Positions 63,750 through 64,000 of a DNA stretch of 64,000 nucleotides are shown here, in pieces (position 1 is the stretch's first letter; each line of letters starts with the position of its first letter). This stretch comes from Actinomyces vulturis. GTDB taxonomy: Bacteria > Actinomycetota > Actinomycetes > Actinomycetales > Actinomycetaceae. Under the pieces are notes generated by a model. The model was not told the origin of the DNA. It did no database searches and saw only the letters and a list, made by a program, of their open reading frames with translations. Where the stretch lies: positions 186,001 to 250,000 of the forward strand of contig NZ_LZRK01000003.1 in NCBI RefSeq assembly GCF_001687305.1, written 5' to 3'. A program made the position numbers and the translations under genes.

Positions 63750-64000
63750 ATGACTTCGCAAAGTCTTGACGATGATGAACTCATCGAAAAGATTCACGTA
63801 CTATTAGGAGTCCTTCTACGCGAGTTTGATCGCGTGTGTAGAGAACTATCGATCGATTATTCCGTCTACGGTGGTACAGCAATCGGCGCTGTTCGCGATA
63901 AAGGTTTTATCCCTTGGGATGATGACGTCGACATCATGCTCACCCGCACCAATTATGAACGCTTTCTCCGTGAAGCCCCCGAGCACCTTGGTGAGGAGTT
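63750..64000 (+). CDS. LicD-family phosphotransferase (3' end outside window)
   Basis: Partial gene; 83 residues visible. Start ATG at 63750 has GGAG six bases upstream. The residues contain the LicD landmarks YSVYGGTAIGAVRDKGFIPWDDDVDI, with the Asp cluster thought to bind the metal and nucleotide. LicD proteins transfer phosphocholine from CDP-choline to a sugar in pneumococcal teichoic acid and Haemophilus LPS. Related fukutin-type members transfer ribitol phosphate, so the group transferred here is not certain. The gene is divergent from the repeat-bearing amidase, with 163 bases of shared promoter region. Confidence 0.9.
   Translation, partial: MTSQSLDDDELIEKIHVLLGVLLREFDRVCRELSIDYSVYGGTAIGAVRDKGFIPWDDDVDIMLTRTNYERFLREAPEHLGEE

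Noticed and set aside
1-64000. CRISPR arrays, tRNA/rRNA genes, insertion sequences, prophage genes
   Set aside because: Intergenic gaps were read for regular repeats, cloverleaf-like sequences, transposase motifs and terminal inverted repeats; none was convincing. The short inverted repeats seen fit terminators.

Overview
The window is a contiguous, gene-dense piece of an actinobacterial chromosome. Signature genes show this: the mtrA-mtrB-lpqB operon, a WhiB2-type iron-sulfur regulator, the DUF3117, DUF3499 and DUF5719 families, a TIGR03089-like protein, and many GTG starts. Base composition is moderate for the phylum (mid-50s % GC by eye). Together with the choline-binding-type repeat amidase, this points to the Actinomycetaceae (Arcanobacterium/Trueperella/Actinomyces-like). 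That placement is inference; no 16S or marker search could be run. No tRNA, rRNA, insertion sequence, prophage or CRISPR array was seen.

Layout, left to right. (1) 1-8.5 kb: the end of uppP (lipid-carrier recycling), sbcD-sbcC (DNA end processing), DUF3117, a LOG-family nucleotide hydrolase and a phosphohexomutase. (2) 8.5-11.2 kb: a three-gene metal ABC transporter whose binding protein has manganese-type ligands, with a DtxR/MntR-like palindrome in its promoter. (3) 11.3-16.7 kb: translation genes prmC-prfA-rpmE, a TPM-domain membrane protein and a PHP phosphoesterase. (4) 16.7-27.9 kb: aminopeptidase P, a CBS/MgtE-N protein with DUF1003, a stress-type membrane protein, a sugar isomerase, an OatA-like O-acetyltransferase, Mrp, an O-methyltransferase and a TatB with a very long acidic tail. 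(5) 28-34.9 kb: an AT-rich glycosyltransferase insertion behind glmM, then lpqB-mtrB-mtrA. (6) 35-43.3 kb: the conserved MoxR-DUF58-DUF4129-DUF4350-SpoIIM-RDD membrane cluster and a cation diffusion facilitator. (7) 43.3-53.1 kb: the manA-whiB2 region, with Trm112-like, DUF3499, a degenerate zincin, DUF5719, a giant GT2 membrane protein, whiB2, TIGR03089-like and manA. (8) 53.2-64 kb: a surface-glycan locus with rmlA, a DUF2142 membrane protein, two rhamnan-synthesis-F-like proteins, a tiny coiled-coil protein, the Wzt/Wzm exporter, a Tat-exported amidase with choline-binding-type repeats, and the start of a divergent licD.

The unifying theme is cell envelope assembly. GlmM, ManA, the phosphohexomutase and RmlA supply sugar nucleotides. 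UppP recycles the lipid carrier. The glycosyltransferases and Wzm/Wzt build and export a glycan. OatA and the amidase modify or cut the wall, and MtrAB-LpqB and WhiB2 regulate growth and division. The most interesting system is the last 10 kb. An ABC-dependent glycan exporter, a stand-alone coiled-coil protein possibly acting as a chain-length ruler or scaffold, a LicD-type phosphotransferase and a repeat-bearing amidase together suggest a phosphocholine- or polyol-phosphate-decorated wall polymer read by its own amidase.
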